Assembly: GCA_030645615.1 (NCBI GenBank)
Contig: JAUSNB010000005.1
Location: forward strand, 120,726 to 184,725
DNA from: Actinomycetota bacterium
GTDB taxonomy: Bacteria; Actinomycetota; Actinomycetes; S36-B12
Length of the DNA: 64,000 bases
Direction of reading: 5' to 3'
Below are positions 7,477 to 15,314 of the stretch, one piece after another (within the stretch, counting starts at the first letter, position 1; every line of letters begins with the position of its first letter). The notes under the pieces are model-generated. The model did not search any database. It was not told the origin of the DNA and saw nothing but the letters and a program-made list of their open reading frames with translations. The position numbers and the translations under genes are program-made.

Positions 7477-8343
7477 TTAGTGCTGAGCATCGCGGGCCAT
7501 GGCGAACAGGGGCATGACTGCCGCGCGCAGTTGACTGATGGTCTCCGTGATGTCGGGTGTTGAAAGTTGATTGCGCGTGGTGAATGCGCGCCACTGCGCG
7601 ACGACCCTGGGATCCTCGGCGAATTCGTCAGTCAGTCCTGATGGCGTGGTCGCGGGGATTGGTGTGTTCCGCCGCGCGAACGTGGCTGCGATCGCGAGTG
7701 TCACGTCGGCACGATCGGCATCGACGGTCACGAGCAGGATCCACAGGTCGAAGTAGTCCTTCAGTCTGGAGTTCACTCGGCCGAACCGGACGATCGCTTC
7801 GAGTTTCTCGGCGATGACCGTGGGCTTCGGGTAGGCGCTCATTACTGGCGACGGCATGTCATCGAGCAGCACCGGGAACGTCACGGCTGTCGGCCCTGGG
7901 GTCACTGCGTCGCCGAAGCCGATGTCGACCTGGACGTAAATCTGCGCACCGTCGAGTTCGCCTCGCATCGTTGCTCTGATTCCGGGGTAGCCCGCTTCCT
8001 TGCGAATATCGGCCGTCGAGACGGTGTCAGGATCGAAGGTGATGCCGTCGGGGACGTCGAGCGAGCAGGCGGCACGGAACACCTCAGCGATGCGGTCACC
8101 ATCGGCCGGCCCGAATGCCAGCAGGTCGATGTCTCGCGTCGGCCGTGCCGGAGTGTCGAACCACACGTCGAACAGAAGTGCACCTTTGAGCAGAAACTGA
8201 TCGCGGCTCTCACCGACGCTGAGGCGATAGAGCATTCGTTCGAGTGCATAGCGCGTGAGGATGGATCCGAAATCGACGCGATCACGCTCCGCGAGATTCC
8301 TGAGTCGAGCACGGACGGACGCCGGCAGATTCGTGGCGCTCAT
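7477..8343 (-). CDS. AbiEii-family nucleotidyltransferase toxin, second module
   Basis: A 288-aa protein starting MSATNLPASVRARLRNLAER. It carries FLLKGALLFDVWF followed by PTRDIDLLAFG, the nucleotidyltransferase G...DxD motif of AbiEii/DUF1814 toxins, and SRLKDYFDLWIL, the conserved later helix. The start is the ATG at 8341-8343, overlapping the AbiEi stop as ATGA, so the two are translationally coupled. It is only distantly related to the toxin at 2505-3356, so the two AbiE modules are not a recent duplication. Confidence 0.9.
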   Translation of the reverse strand: MSATNLPASVRARLRNLAERDRVDFGSILTRYALERMLYRLSVGESRDQFLLKGALLFDVWFDTPARPTRDIDLLAFGPADGDRIAEVFRAACSLDVPDGITFDPDTVSTADIRKEAGYPGIRATMRGELDGAQIYVQVDIGFGDAVTPGPTAVTFPVLLDDMPSPVMSAYPKPTVIAEKLEAIVRFGRVNSRLKDYFDLWILLVTVDADRADVTLAIAATFARRNTPIPATTPSGLTDEFAEDPRVVAQWRAFTTRNQLSTPDITETISQLRAAVMPLFAMARDAQH

Positions 8344-8933
8344 GACAGTGATTCCAGGTACGGGCGCATCACGATGGTCATGCGCGTCTGCGCGGCCGCC
8401 TGCCACAGTTCGTCCATCGTGACAGCGCGGGAATCCCATGCTGCACGCAGTGCTTCGATCGCTACGTCGAGGCCGACGCGGCGACGAAACTTGAAGCAGT
8501 CAGCAATCGTGCGCGCAGGCGAGGTCACCCGCACCGTCACGCCATCGAGAGTTGTCTCGTGCACACCATCGCGCAGGTTCACCTCGTTCATGCGCACGAC
8601 CTGCAGCGGCGGATAGTCGATTCGAGGGACCGCTGCCTTGTTGCCGATGGCGATCCATGCCTGGCGCGGCGATTGCGTCGTCAGGCCGTGCATGGCCAGC
8701 GCGGACAGCAGGCAGACCACGACACCTGGATGCGTTGCACTCAGGATCGCCACCGGGTCGGCCCGCTGGGCCTGCGGCAGCTGGTAGACCCCACGCCCGA
8801 CCCACACCAGGTCACCGCGAGCAGTCAGACGAGACAGGGCCGTACGGCTCACCCCCGCCGCCACGGCATCGGAGCTCCGCAGCAGCCCAGACTCCCGACC
8901 CAGCCGCAGAGCAAGCTCAGCCTCCGTTCCCAT
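8340..8933 (-). CDS. AbiEi-family antitoxin, second module
   Basis: A 197-aa protein of normal AbiEi size. The N-terminal winged helix (ELALRLGRESGLLRSSDAVAAGVSRTALSRLTARGDLVWVGRGVYQLP) is typical of AbiEi_4 antitoxins; the rest (ALAMHGLTTQSPRQAWIAIG, then VTSPARTIADCFKFRRRVGLDVAIEALR) is the conserved antitoxin domain. It overlaps the toxin gene by 4 nt and is expected to repress the operon and neutralise the toxin. Confidence 0.92.
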   Translation of the reverse strand: MGTEAELALRLGRESGLLRSSDAVAAGVSRTALSRLTARGDLVWVGRGVYQLPQAQRADPVAILSATHPGVVVCLLSALAMHGLTTQSPRQAWIAIGNKAAVPRIDYPPLQVVRMNEVNLRDGVHETTLDGVTVRVTSPARTIADCFKFRRRVGLDVAIEALRAAWDSRAVTMDELWQAAAQTRMTIVMRPYLESLS

Positions 8934-8950
8934 GCCTGCATGTTACAGAT

Positions 8951-8980
8951 AGTCGGTAGATACCCACAAGTACCGATAAT
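8951..8980 (-). promoter_or_regulatory. possible AbiEi operator, second module
   Basis: TCGGTA (8953-8958) and TACCGA (8971-8976) form a short inverted repeat about 20 nt upstream of the AbiEi start in an AT-richer stretch. It is much weaker than the repeat upstream of the first AbiE module. Confidence 0.35.
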
Positions 8981-9028
8981 TAGACACGTACACCGGGCGC
9001 AGCGAGGGAACCGACCTGGTGTGTGGGG

Positions 9029-9323
9029 CGAAAATGCGAGGTACCGAACCGCCTCACACCGTTGATGTAGATGGCCATCCGACGACGATCAGCTGGAGGC
9101 GCCTACTTTCCGCCTACTTTCACCTGACCCGATCCCTCATGGCGAAAAGCAAAACGGACACATCATGTCCGATGTGTCCGTTTTGTCTGGTAGCGGGGAG
9201 AAACTGAGGATGCACGACCTTTGGGTTGCGAGCCCTGCGAGTTACCCTCACAAGCAGCCACTTCTGCACCCACTTCTGCACCCCCCTGGGGGTGCAAGCC
9301 TGCACCCACCCCGCACACTTTCA
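9029..9323 (-). repeat. cassette-boundary repeat R4 (tRNA-fMet-like)
   Basis: Two nt from the HigA stop at 9326. Minus-strand order: GAAAGTGTGCG, TGCA/GGGGG hairpin, tRNA-like arm (9188-9245) ending CCCCGCTACCA, the strong hairpin at 9151-9184, and GGTACCTCGCATTTTC near 9031-9046. Its left half pairs with R2 rather than with R1, R3, R5 and R6. It contains no gene. Confidence 0.86.
9151..9184 (-). terminator. intrinsic terminator within R4
   Basis: A 14-bp perfect stem, AAAACGGACACATC (9151-9164) with GATGTGTCCGTTTT (9171-9184), and a 6-nt loop. On the minus strand it is followed by GCTTTTCGCC, and it carries T runs on both sides, so it could end transcription in either direction. It sits 3 nt beyond the tRNA-like CCA. 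Confidence 0.75.
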
Positions 9324-9325
9324 AG

Positions 9326-9637
9326 TCAGGCTGCCGTACCAGCCCAGGGCTTGATTCTCTTCAGCTCAGGACCGAGGTTCCTCTGCGCAACTTCGATGTC
9401 ATAGGCCGCTTGGGCGCGTAGCCAGTAGCCATCCGAGAGACGAAAGAACCGGCACAAGCGCAGGTCCGTGTCAGCGGTGATGGCCCGCTTGCCGTTGACA
9501 ATGTCGCCGATGCGCTGTGCGGGGACACCAATCTCCTTGGCCAGGCGATAGCGAGTCAGGCCCATCGGGGCCATGAACTCCTCCCACAGCAACTCCCCCG
9601 GAGTCACCGGGTCCAGTACTCGCGCCAGCTTTGCCAT
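9326..9637 (-). CDS. higA: HigA-family antitoxin, second module
   Basis: A 103-aa protein starting MAKLARVLDPVTPGELL, with the helix-turn-helix GLTRYRLAKEIGVPAQRIGDIVNGKR and the LRLCRFFRLSDGYWLRAQAAYD signature. The ATG at 9637 is preceded by AGGGAGAAGG. It differs from the first HigA at roughly 15-20% of positions by eye. Toxin first, 20-nt gap, same organisation as module 1. Confidence 0.92.
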   Translation of the reverse strand: MAKLARVLDPVTPGELLWEEFMAPMGLTRYRLAKEIGVPAQRIGDIVNGKRAITADTDLRLCRFFRLSDGYWLRAQAAYDIEVAQRNLGPELKRIKPWAGTAA

Positions 9638-9657
9638 CTCCTTCTCCCTTCGCTCTT

Positions 9658-9936
9658 CTAGTGGTAATCCACGATTTCGACATCCGCCCGACCGGCTGCC
9701 GTCCAACGGAAGCACAGCCGCCACTGATCGTTGATCCAGATGCTCATCTGACCCTTCCGGCGTCCTTTCAGCGCCTCCAGGCGATTGCCCGGAGGAACCT
9801 TCAGATCGTCCAACCGACCGGTGATATCCAATTGCCTCAACTTGCGCCTGGCGATCGACTCAACCGACGTGAACCGGCGAACGCGCTGTCCTGCAGCCAG
9901 CCGCTCGGTCTCCTTATCGGCAAACGAGACGATCAC
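9658..9936 (-). CDS. higB: HigB-family mRNA interferase toxin, second module
   Basis: A 92-aa RelE-superfamily toxin. By alignment with the first HigB the start is the GTG at 9934-9936 (VIVSFADKETERL); the longer open frame would run through the operator. The core VPPGNRLEALKGRRKGQMSIWINDQWRLCFRW and the end VEIVDYH are intact. Confidence 0.91.
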   Translation of the reverse strand: MIVSFADKETERLAAGQRVRRFTSVESIARRKLRQLDITGRLDDLKVPPGNRLEALKGRRKGQMSIWINDQWRLCFRWTAAGRADVEIVDYH

Positions 9937-9941
9937 AGCGT

Positions 9942-9968
9942 CGATAGTAACGCGTCGCATTACTATTG
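9942..9968 (-). promoter_or_regulatory. higBA operator palindrome 2
   Basis: CGATAGTAACGC (9942-9953), spacer GTC, and GCATTACTATTG (9957-9968), 10 of 12 pairs, 5 nt upstream of the higB GTG. It has the same design and position as the perfect palindrome of module 1, with three half-site changes, which may allow or prevent cross-regulation. Confidence 0.65.
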
Positions 9969-10117
9969 TCGAGCCAAGGCATTCACCTCTGGATACGGGG
10001 CAGTCGCTGCCATGCAATCAAGACGGGACAGTCCCGATCAGCCGCGCTGCAGCCTCTATCGCAGGGGGGAATCTGGCGTGAATTTGGTGGTCAGCTGACG
10101 TTGCCCTTCAGTCCTCG

Positions 10118-10960
10118 CTACTTCGTGCCGACGATGCATCGCGCCACACCTGGAATCCTTACCTCGCCACCTACTTCGTAGGCACTCACCCTGGCGATGA
10201 CGTATTTCGCGATACGCTCCCGCGTTGGTTCGTCGACATGTTCAAGCGCTGCAACAGCGAGCGAGACGTGCTCACTGATCATCTCCCAATACTGCTCAGG
10301 CGTTCGCGTCACGAGTACAACATCAACTTCACACTCGGCTATGTCCCGCAGCCCTGCCGCATCGTAGAGCGCACTGACGTATCCCAGGGCTGCGCACCGA
10401 TACATGTTCGGTCCTTCAGGGTCCGGTGGTGCCAGCACTACCTCCGAAGCGATTGCTTCCATGGCTATCGACGTCCACGGGTTCTCCTCGGGCTTGATCC
10501 ACACCGACGAACACAGGCGTCCGCCCGGCTTGAGCACGCGCGCGAACTCAGCAGTCGCCTTGGCGACATCGGGGATGAACATGTATCCGAACCGCACCGA
10601 GACACTGTCGAATGTCGCATCACCGAACGGCAGGTCATCGGCGCTGCACACCTGGGTTTCAAAGTTGGTGATCCCCCGAGCGTTCGCCCTTCGCGTCGCG
10701 ATGTCCAGCATCTCTGGCGCAAGGTCAGTCAGAACGACATGCCCCCTTGGCGCGTGCCGGGCGATTGTCAGCCCCGGCTCACCAGTGCCCGACGCGATGT
10801 CGAGATGCTGCTGGTCATCGGCTATGTCAAGGAGATCGATGATCGCCGTGCCCACTGGGCCCAGCTGATCCATGATGACCGAGTCCCACTTCTCCCAGCC
10901 CGCAGAAAGTCCGGCCCACGTTGCTCGCTGAACATCTCGGACCTCATCGTCGCTCGACAT
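10118..10960 (-). CDS. class I SAM-dependent methyltransferase (UbiE/Methyltransf_11 type)
   Basis: A 280-aa protein starting MSSDDEVRDVQRATW. The SAM-binding motif I is LDIASGTGEPGLTIA, followed by VVLTDLAPEMLDIA (motif II) and ADDLPFGDATFDSVSVRFGYMF (motif IV and beyond), as in UbiE-like small-molecule methyltransferases. The substrate is not predictable. It is the promoter-proximal gene of the R4-R5 cassette, in the same direction as higBA 182 nt downstream but separated from it by the operator, so it is probably a separate transcription unit. Confidence 0.85.
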   Translation of the reverse strand: MSSDDEVRDVQRATWAGLSAGWEKWDSVIMDQLGPVGTAIIDLLDIADDQQHLDIASGTGEPGLTIARHAPRGHVVLTDLAPEMLDIATRRANARGITNFETQVCSADDLPFGDATFDSVSVRFGYMFIPDVAKATAEFARVLKPGGRLCSSVWIKPEENPWTSIAMEAIASEVVLAPPDPEGPNMYRCAALGYVSALYDAAGLRDIAECEVDVVLVTRTPEQYWEMISEHVSLAVAALEHVDEPTRERIAKYVIARVSAYEVGGEVRIPGVARCIVGTK

Positions 10961-11125
10961 CGGCCCTCCCACTTCCGGCTGCCTCCATCGAACACCACGG
11001 AACTCCATGGAGGGAGTGCAAACGCCAACTCTTGAAAGCCAAGGCCACAAGCGAGAACCATCTATCTGTCTAGGGAACGTGACCTGATTATCTGGACACC
11101 GACCACTTCCACACTGAGGCTCAGG

Positions 11126-11476
11126 GGATTGCTGTCGATCTGGTTGACGCCCTTTGCGGAGCAGGCGGTTTCTGGCTCAACTTGCGATGCACCGAGCATG
11201 CTCACACCGTTGAATAGGCGTGAGCCTTCACCCCTGCCCCACGCCAGCATTGCCACGCGGTCCCCCGAAACGACGAAGGGCCCCTAATCTCTCAGGGACC
11301 CTCGGTCGTGCAGAAGATCCATTCAGTTGAATCTTCAAATAGTAGCGGGGAGAAACTGAGTATGCACGATCATCGGGTTGCGGACCCTGCACGTAACCCT
11401 CACAAACCGCCACTTCTGCACTCCCCTCTGCACCCCCCTGGGGGTGCAAGGGTGCACCCCCTCCGCACACTTTCGC
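11126..11476 (-). repeat. cassette-boundary repeat R5 (tRNA-fMet-like)
   Basis: Minus-strand order: GAAAGTGTGCG, GGGGGTGCA hairpin units, tRNA-like arm (11340-11398) in which the end reads CCCCGCTACT instead of CCCCGCTACCA, hairpin at 11313-11336 with altered but still pairing outer stem (GAAGAT/ATCTTC), second hairpin (about 11277-11302), the GGTGCATCGCAAGTTG box near 11186, and GGATTGCTGTCGAT at 11126. The gap to the methyltransferase start (10961-11125) shows nothing recognisable. Confidence 0.84.
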
Positions 11477-11509
11477 ACCACTCAGGCTTCGACCATGCCG
11501 AGCTGGTTC

Positions 11510-13450
11510 TCAGCTTGGGATGAACGGGAACTGCTGGGCGCTGCCGTCGGACCAAGGCTGCTGCACTGGTGTGAGGCGCTTCGCATCGCGCTCAGCACTC
11601 AGCAACTTCGCCATGACCTGCTGCTGCGAGGCGTAGGCAGGATTGCCGTAGAGGTTGGTGAGTTCGGCGGGATCAACAGTGGCGTTGTAGAGCTCGAACT
11701 GGTCTGCGGGGGGCGCGATCTGCCCGCTCGTCGGGTTGAGCGCCTTCACCGTCCTCTGGCCAGCCACGCTCCCCGGCTGATTCACCGGTCCAGGGATAAA
11801 GGTCTGGACGTCTTGCACGTTCGGCTGCGTCCAGAACTGCGGGTTGTCCCAGTACCGCGAGTACTTCCATCGCTCCTTTGCTCCACCGGGTCCGGTCGGC
11901 AGGTAGGTAATGACGGTCTCGACGCAGTTGGGCTGATCGACGGGCTGGTACGGCAATCCAGTTAGGGAGACCGCATTGAGTCCCTTGAACGGCTGGTCGT
12001 CCGTCATGAAGTAGACCGCATTCTTGTCGAGCTTGCTTCCGTCGTCGACGCCGAGCAGCACGCCCGACAGGTCGTTGCCGACCAGCCGGCGGACCTGAGA
12101 GTGCGAGTGTTTCAGCGAGTTGCCGATCGCTGCTTCGTCGAGACCGGCGAGCCCGAGCATCGTCGGTATCAGGTCGGCGTGACTGGTGATGATGTCGCTG
12201 GTCGTGTGGCCGTCGAAGAGCTCCGGATTGTGGAAGATGAACGGGACGCGGACCATCTCGTCGTAGGCGGCATGCCATTTCTGGAACATGCCTCCGTGCG
12301 CACCGAGCATCTCGCCGTGGTCGGACAGGTAGATGATGATGGTGTCGCGATACTGCTTCCGATCCGACGTGACGGCACGGATGACCTTGCCGATCTGCTC
12401 ATCGACGTTCTTCTGCAACTGGTAGTAGAACCGGTGGTAGTCCACATCGTTGCGCAGCGGCTGGAACCCCTTCGGGTACTGCGCCACGAAACTCTTCTGC
12501 GCGACGGGCTTGGTGCTGAGGTCCTCATTCTTCGACTGGTCGAAAGCCGGCCCGAACAGGTGCCGGGGCACGTTGGAGCCAACGAGCTGCTGCGCGAGGT
12601 AGAACGAACCTTGCGCCTGCGACAGGTCGCCGGCCAGCGCGATGCTCCCCCACAGCGTGATGTCGTGCGGATTGACGAACGACGTCACGAGCAGCCAGGG
12701 CTTGTCGGCGTTCTGCAGGCGGTGGAGCTGTTCGACGCTCATCTGCGCGTACACCTCGTCGCGACCCTCGCCGCCTGGTCCGGACGAGCCCGAGTTCAGC
12801 GGATTGCTGCCGTGCGGCTCCGGACCGATGAAGCCCGTGAAGCCGTAGTCCTCCAGACGCCCCGACTCCAGGTAGATGTCCTCCAGGTAGCGGTCGCGTC
12901 CGCCTTGGTTGTTGTAGGAGGGAAGCGGGTCATACGTCCCGGGCTGATAGAGGTCCGCGTCCGACACATGCCACTTGCCCTTCCAGTACGTGTCGTAGCC
13001 GGCGGCGCGGAACCAGTTCCCCAGCGTAGGCACGCTCGACGGATCCAGCCAGTAGAGGTCCTGCTCAATGGCCGTCTTGGCCGCACCCGACGTCTGGGCA
13101 ATGCCGTGCAGGGACGGGTACTGACCGGTGTAGATCGATGCGCGGCTGGGCTGGCAGGCGACCGACATGATGTGGTGATGGGTGAACTCGAAGGAGTTGC
13201 GGCGAAGGAAGTTCTGCGATGGCAGGTTCGCCAGCCGCCATGCCTGGAGCTCGGCCGTCTCGTAGAACGGCGCGTACCGCTGCTCGTCCATCATGACGAT
13301 GAGGAAGTTCGGCCGTCGACGCAGCCGGCCACGCGGCTTGAACGGAGAAGCGGGTGCCGCGTTCGCCGTGGAACCCGTCCCGGCGATGCCGGTCGCGGCC
13401 ACGCCTGCAATACCGGCCGCCTGAAGCAGTCGGCGACGATTGAGGCTCAT
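11510..13450 (-). CDS. Tat-exported sulfatase
   Basis: A 646-aa protein starting MSLNRRRLLQAAGIAG, a twin-arginine signal. The formylglycine motif is CQPSR with Cys at about residue 99 (MSVACQPSRASIYTGQYP); metal ligands are seen in NFLIVMMDEQR and IIIYLSDHGEMLGAHG. The family hydrolyses sulfate esters after conversion of that Cys to formylglycine. The substrate is unknown; the length is on the long side, with an extended C-terminal domain. It is the last gene of the R5-R6 cassette, 34 nt from the GAAAGTGTGCG box. An open frame upstream of the ATG is not coding. Confidence 0.92.
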   Translation of the reverse strand: MSLNRRRLLQAAGIAGVAATGIAGTGSTANAAPASPFKPRGRLRRRPNFLIVMMDEQRYAPFYETAELQAWRLANLPSQNFLRRNSFEFTHHHIMSVACQPSRASIYTGQYPSLHGIAQTSGAAKTAIEQDLYWLDPSSVPTLGNWFRAAGYDTYWKGKWHVSDADLYQPGTYDPLPSYNNQGGRDRYLEDIYLESGRLEDYGFTGFIGPEPHGSNPLNSGSSGPGGEGRDEVYAQMSVEQLHRLQNADKPWLLVTSFVNPHDITLWGSIALAGDLSQAQGSFYLAQQLVGSNVPRHLFGPAFDQSKNEDLSTKPVAQKSFVAQYPKGFQPLRNDVDYHRFYYQLQKNVDEQIGKVIRAVTSDRKQYRDTIIIYLSDHGEMLGAHGGMFQKWHAAYDEMVRVPFIFHNPELFDGHTTSDIITSHADLIPTMLGLAGLDEAAIGNSLKHSHSQVRRLVGNDLSGVLLGVDDGSKLDKNAVYFMTDDQPFKGLNAVSLTGLPYQPVDQPNCVETVITYLPTGPGGAKERWKYSRYWDNPQFWTQPNVQDVQTFIPGPVNQPGSVAGQRTVKALNPTSGQIAPPADQFELYNATVDPAELTNLYGNPAYASQQQVMAKLLSAERDAKRLTPVQQPWSDGSAQQFPFIPS

Positions 13451-13478
13451 GCGGATTCCCTCCGACTCAGACATCGAC

Positions 13479-14447
13479 TCAGTTCCCCTTCTCGGGCAGT
13501 TGGCCCAGGTAAAGGGCGCCGGTCGTGATGTCGTAGGTGACCTTGTAGTCGAAGAAGAATGAGTTGCCGGTGTTGATCGTCGGCTTCCCCTTCGGCAGCA
13601 CGCGGGCGAGATTCCTGGAACCCGCGTGCCCGGCGACGAAATGGCTGGGGGCGAACGCGCTACTCCCAGCCGCCATGCCGACCCGAGTGCCGGGCTTGAG
13701 AAGATTTGCCGCCGTCTGCGGGAGCGAGGCGAACTGGCTGCCCTTGATCCGCATGACCGTGAAGCCCGAGTCGAACCACGTCGGCACGCACTGCTCGGGC
13801 AGGCGATCGAACGTCCAGCAGCCAGTGGCGGCATGGTCGTCCCACAGCGTCACGCCATTCGCATTCTTATGGAGGCGGGGCAGCGGGAAGTACATCAACG
13901 CATCAGTCGGAGTCTTCGCGCCGAGCAGGAGCGCTCCAGCGCCGCTCGTCGACGTATTGCGCGCGAAGTGGATGCTCCACCTCTTGCCCAAGTTCCCCGG
14001 CAGCGAGGCCAGGGGATTGGTCAGAGCGCCCCTGCCCACGCCCACCCCGAGGATTCCGGCAACCCCGATCGCCTTCCACTGCTGGATGTAGGAGCTGTCG
14101 GTGTCGATGCGCTGGAACGGCACAGCGATCGTGGTCGCGACGCCGCCGAACGTCATGATCGCCTTCCCAAGCGGGGCAGCACCACTGGGGACACTCCACA
14201 ACCGAAGTCCGACCGAGCCGGTGTCAAGCATCACGTTGATAGGTGCGGCGTCCCCTAGCCGCATCTCGACGATGCCGTTCTGCCCGGTGCGGCTGGGCGT
14301 GTCAATCGTCCGAATCGGAACCCGCACCGCAATCGGCGCCTTCGCGGCCTGGTGTTGGGCGGCAGAGTCGGCAGCGGACGCCGCCGCGCTCCCCAGCAAC
14401 GCTAGTCCGGCCAATACTGCGACGGCCACATATCTGGCGCCGACCAC
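13479..14447 (-). CDS. secreted aspartic-peptidase-like protein
   Basis: A 322-aa protein from a GTG at 14445-14447, chosen because GAGGGGGAGG lies 5 nt upstream. A signal peptide (VAVAVLAGLALLGSAAASAA) is followed by a domain with INVMLDTGSVGLRLW (DTG at about 75-77) and later TWFDSGFTVMRI, the paired DTG/DSG of bilobal pepsin-like or DUF3443-type proteins. Whether it is proteolytic is open. It ends 28 nt before the sulfatase start, with which it is probably cotranscribed. Confidence 0.72.
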   Translation of the reverse strand: MVGARYVAVAVLAGLALLGSAAASAADSAAQHQAAKAPIAVRVPIRTIDTPSRTGQNGIVEMRLGDAAPINVMLDTGSVGLRLWSVPSGAAPLGKAIMTFGGVATTIAVPFQRIDTDSSYIQQWKAIGVAGILGVGVGRGALTNPLASLPGNLGKRWSIHFARNTSTSGAGALLLGAKTPTDALMYFPLPRLHKNANGVTLWDDHAATGCWTFDRLPEQCVPTWFDSGFTVMRIKGSQFASLPQTAANLLKPGTRVGMAAGSSAFAPSHFVAGHAGSRNLARVLPKGKPTINTGNSFFFDYKVTYDITTGALYLGQLPEKGN

Positions 14448-14610
14448 GGCTACCTCCCCCTCACACAACGCTTCGGCGTTGGTCACCGGAGCACGACCTA
14501 TACGCGGCAACAGCGATCGCGAGCAGATGCAACCACACAAAGCCCGAACTGCCAAACACAGGGCCCTGTCGCATTGACGGCTCGCTCAGAGTGGGTGAGA
14601 TGCTGTGCGC

Positions 14611-15219
14611 TTAGCGCCCCGTGAACGTCGGCCCAGGCGGGCAGGAAGCCATGAAGTCGGGAATCGACTGCTTGGCGAACGGAAGACGATCCCAAGTGCG
14701 GTCCCCCTTCTGTGATTGGACCATGTACGCCCAGTGACTGAGCGTGCCGCCCGTGGCGGGACCGGTCATGGTGTTCACCATCGTCCACTCGCCCTTGACT
14801 CTCGTCATGGTACCGATGGGGTTGTTCGTCACATCGCCGGTCGTCGCGTCGTACATCGTCATGTAGACCTGCCCCGCGGGGGTGACCTCGCCGAGGACGG
14901 TCTGGCAGCTGGGCAGCGCGGCGCGGCTGACCTTCACGACGACGGACCCGAGGAAGTAACCGTTGAAGTAGTCGGTCAGATGGAACACGGTCTGCCCGCG
15001 AAGAACCGTGAACTGGCTCGGGCTCGTCGTATGCAGGACCGAGTAGATCCCGTTCTGCGGAACGATCCAGTACGTGTCCTTGAACCACGCCCACTTGTTG
15101 TAACCGGCGACGGGTCCCGGCCGTGCCGGTTCCGTCGCCGCAGCTGCGGTGCCCGACACCCCAGCCAACACGCACAGAGCGGTGACAACGATGCTTAGTA
15201 TCCGGACACGACTCAGCAT
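14611..15219 (-). CDS. secreted protein of unknown function
   Basis: A 202-aa protein with a clear signal peptide (MLSRVRILSIVVTALCVLAGVSGTAAAA). The mature part is rich in aromatic residues and beta structure (YNKWAWFKDTYWIVPQNG, VFHLTDYFNGYFLGSVVVK) with two conserved-looking Cys. No family recognised. It lies between the sulfatases in the same orientation, so a role in handling a sulfated extracellular substrate is possible but unproven. Confidence 0.75.
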   Translation of the reverse strand: MLSRVRILSIVVTALCVLAGVSGTAAAATEPARPGPVAGYNKWAWFKDTYWIVPQNGIYSVLHTTSPSQFTVLRGQTVFHLTDYFNGYFLGSVVVKVSRAALPSCQTVLGEVTPAGQVYMTMYDATTGDVTNNPIGTMTRVKGEWTMVNTMTGPATGGTLSHWAYMVQSQKGDRTWDRLPFAKQSIPDFMASCPPGPTFTGR

Positions 15220-15314
15220 GCTGACTCCTCAAGTGGCCGCTGGATGGGCACGGCAGATCAGAGCAAGCGTGCCCTATCTCAAGCGGCGAGGAGCGGGAGT
15301 CGGATGAGTTGCCC

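Noticed and set aside
9937..10017. N-terminal extension of the second HigB
   Set aside because: It would run through the operator palindrome, and the first HigB aligns from the GTG at 9936.
2163..11476. R repeats as a CRISPR array
   Set aside because: Units are 300-350 bp, contain tRNA-derived parts and are spaced by kilobases of genes; no cas genes.
2163..11476. R repeats as classical integron attC sites
   Set aside because: No R-prime/R-double-prime consensus with GTTRRRY and no intI; the likeness is in cassette layout only.
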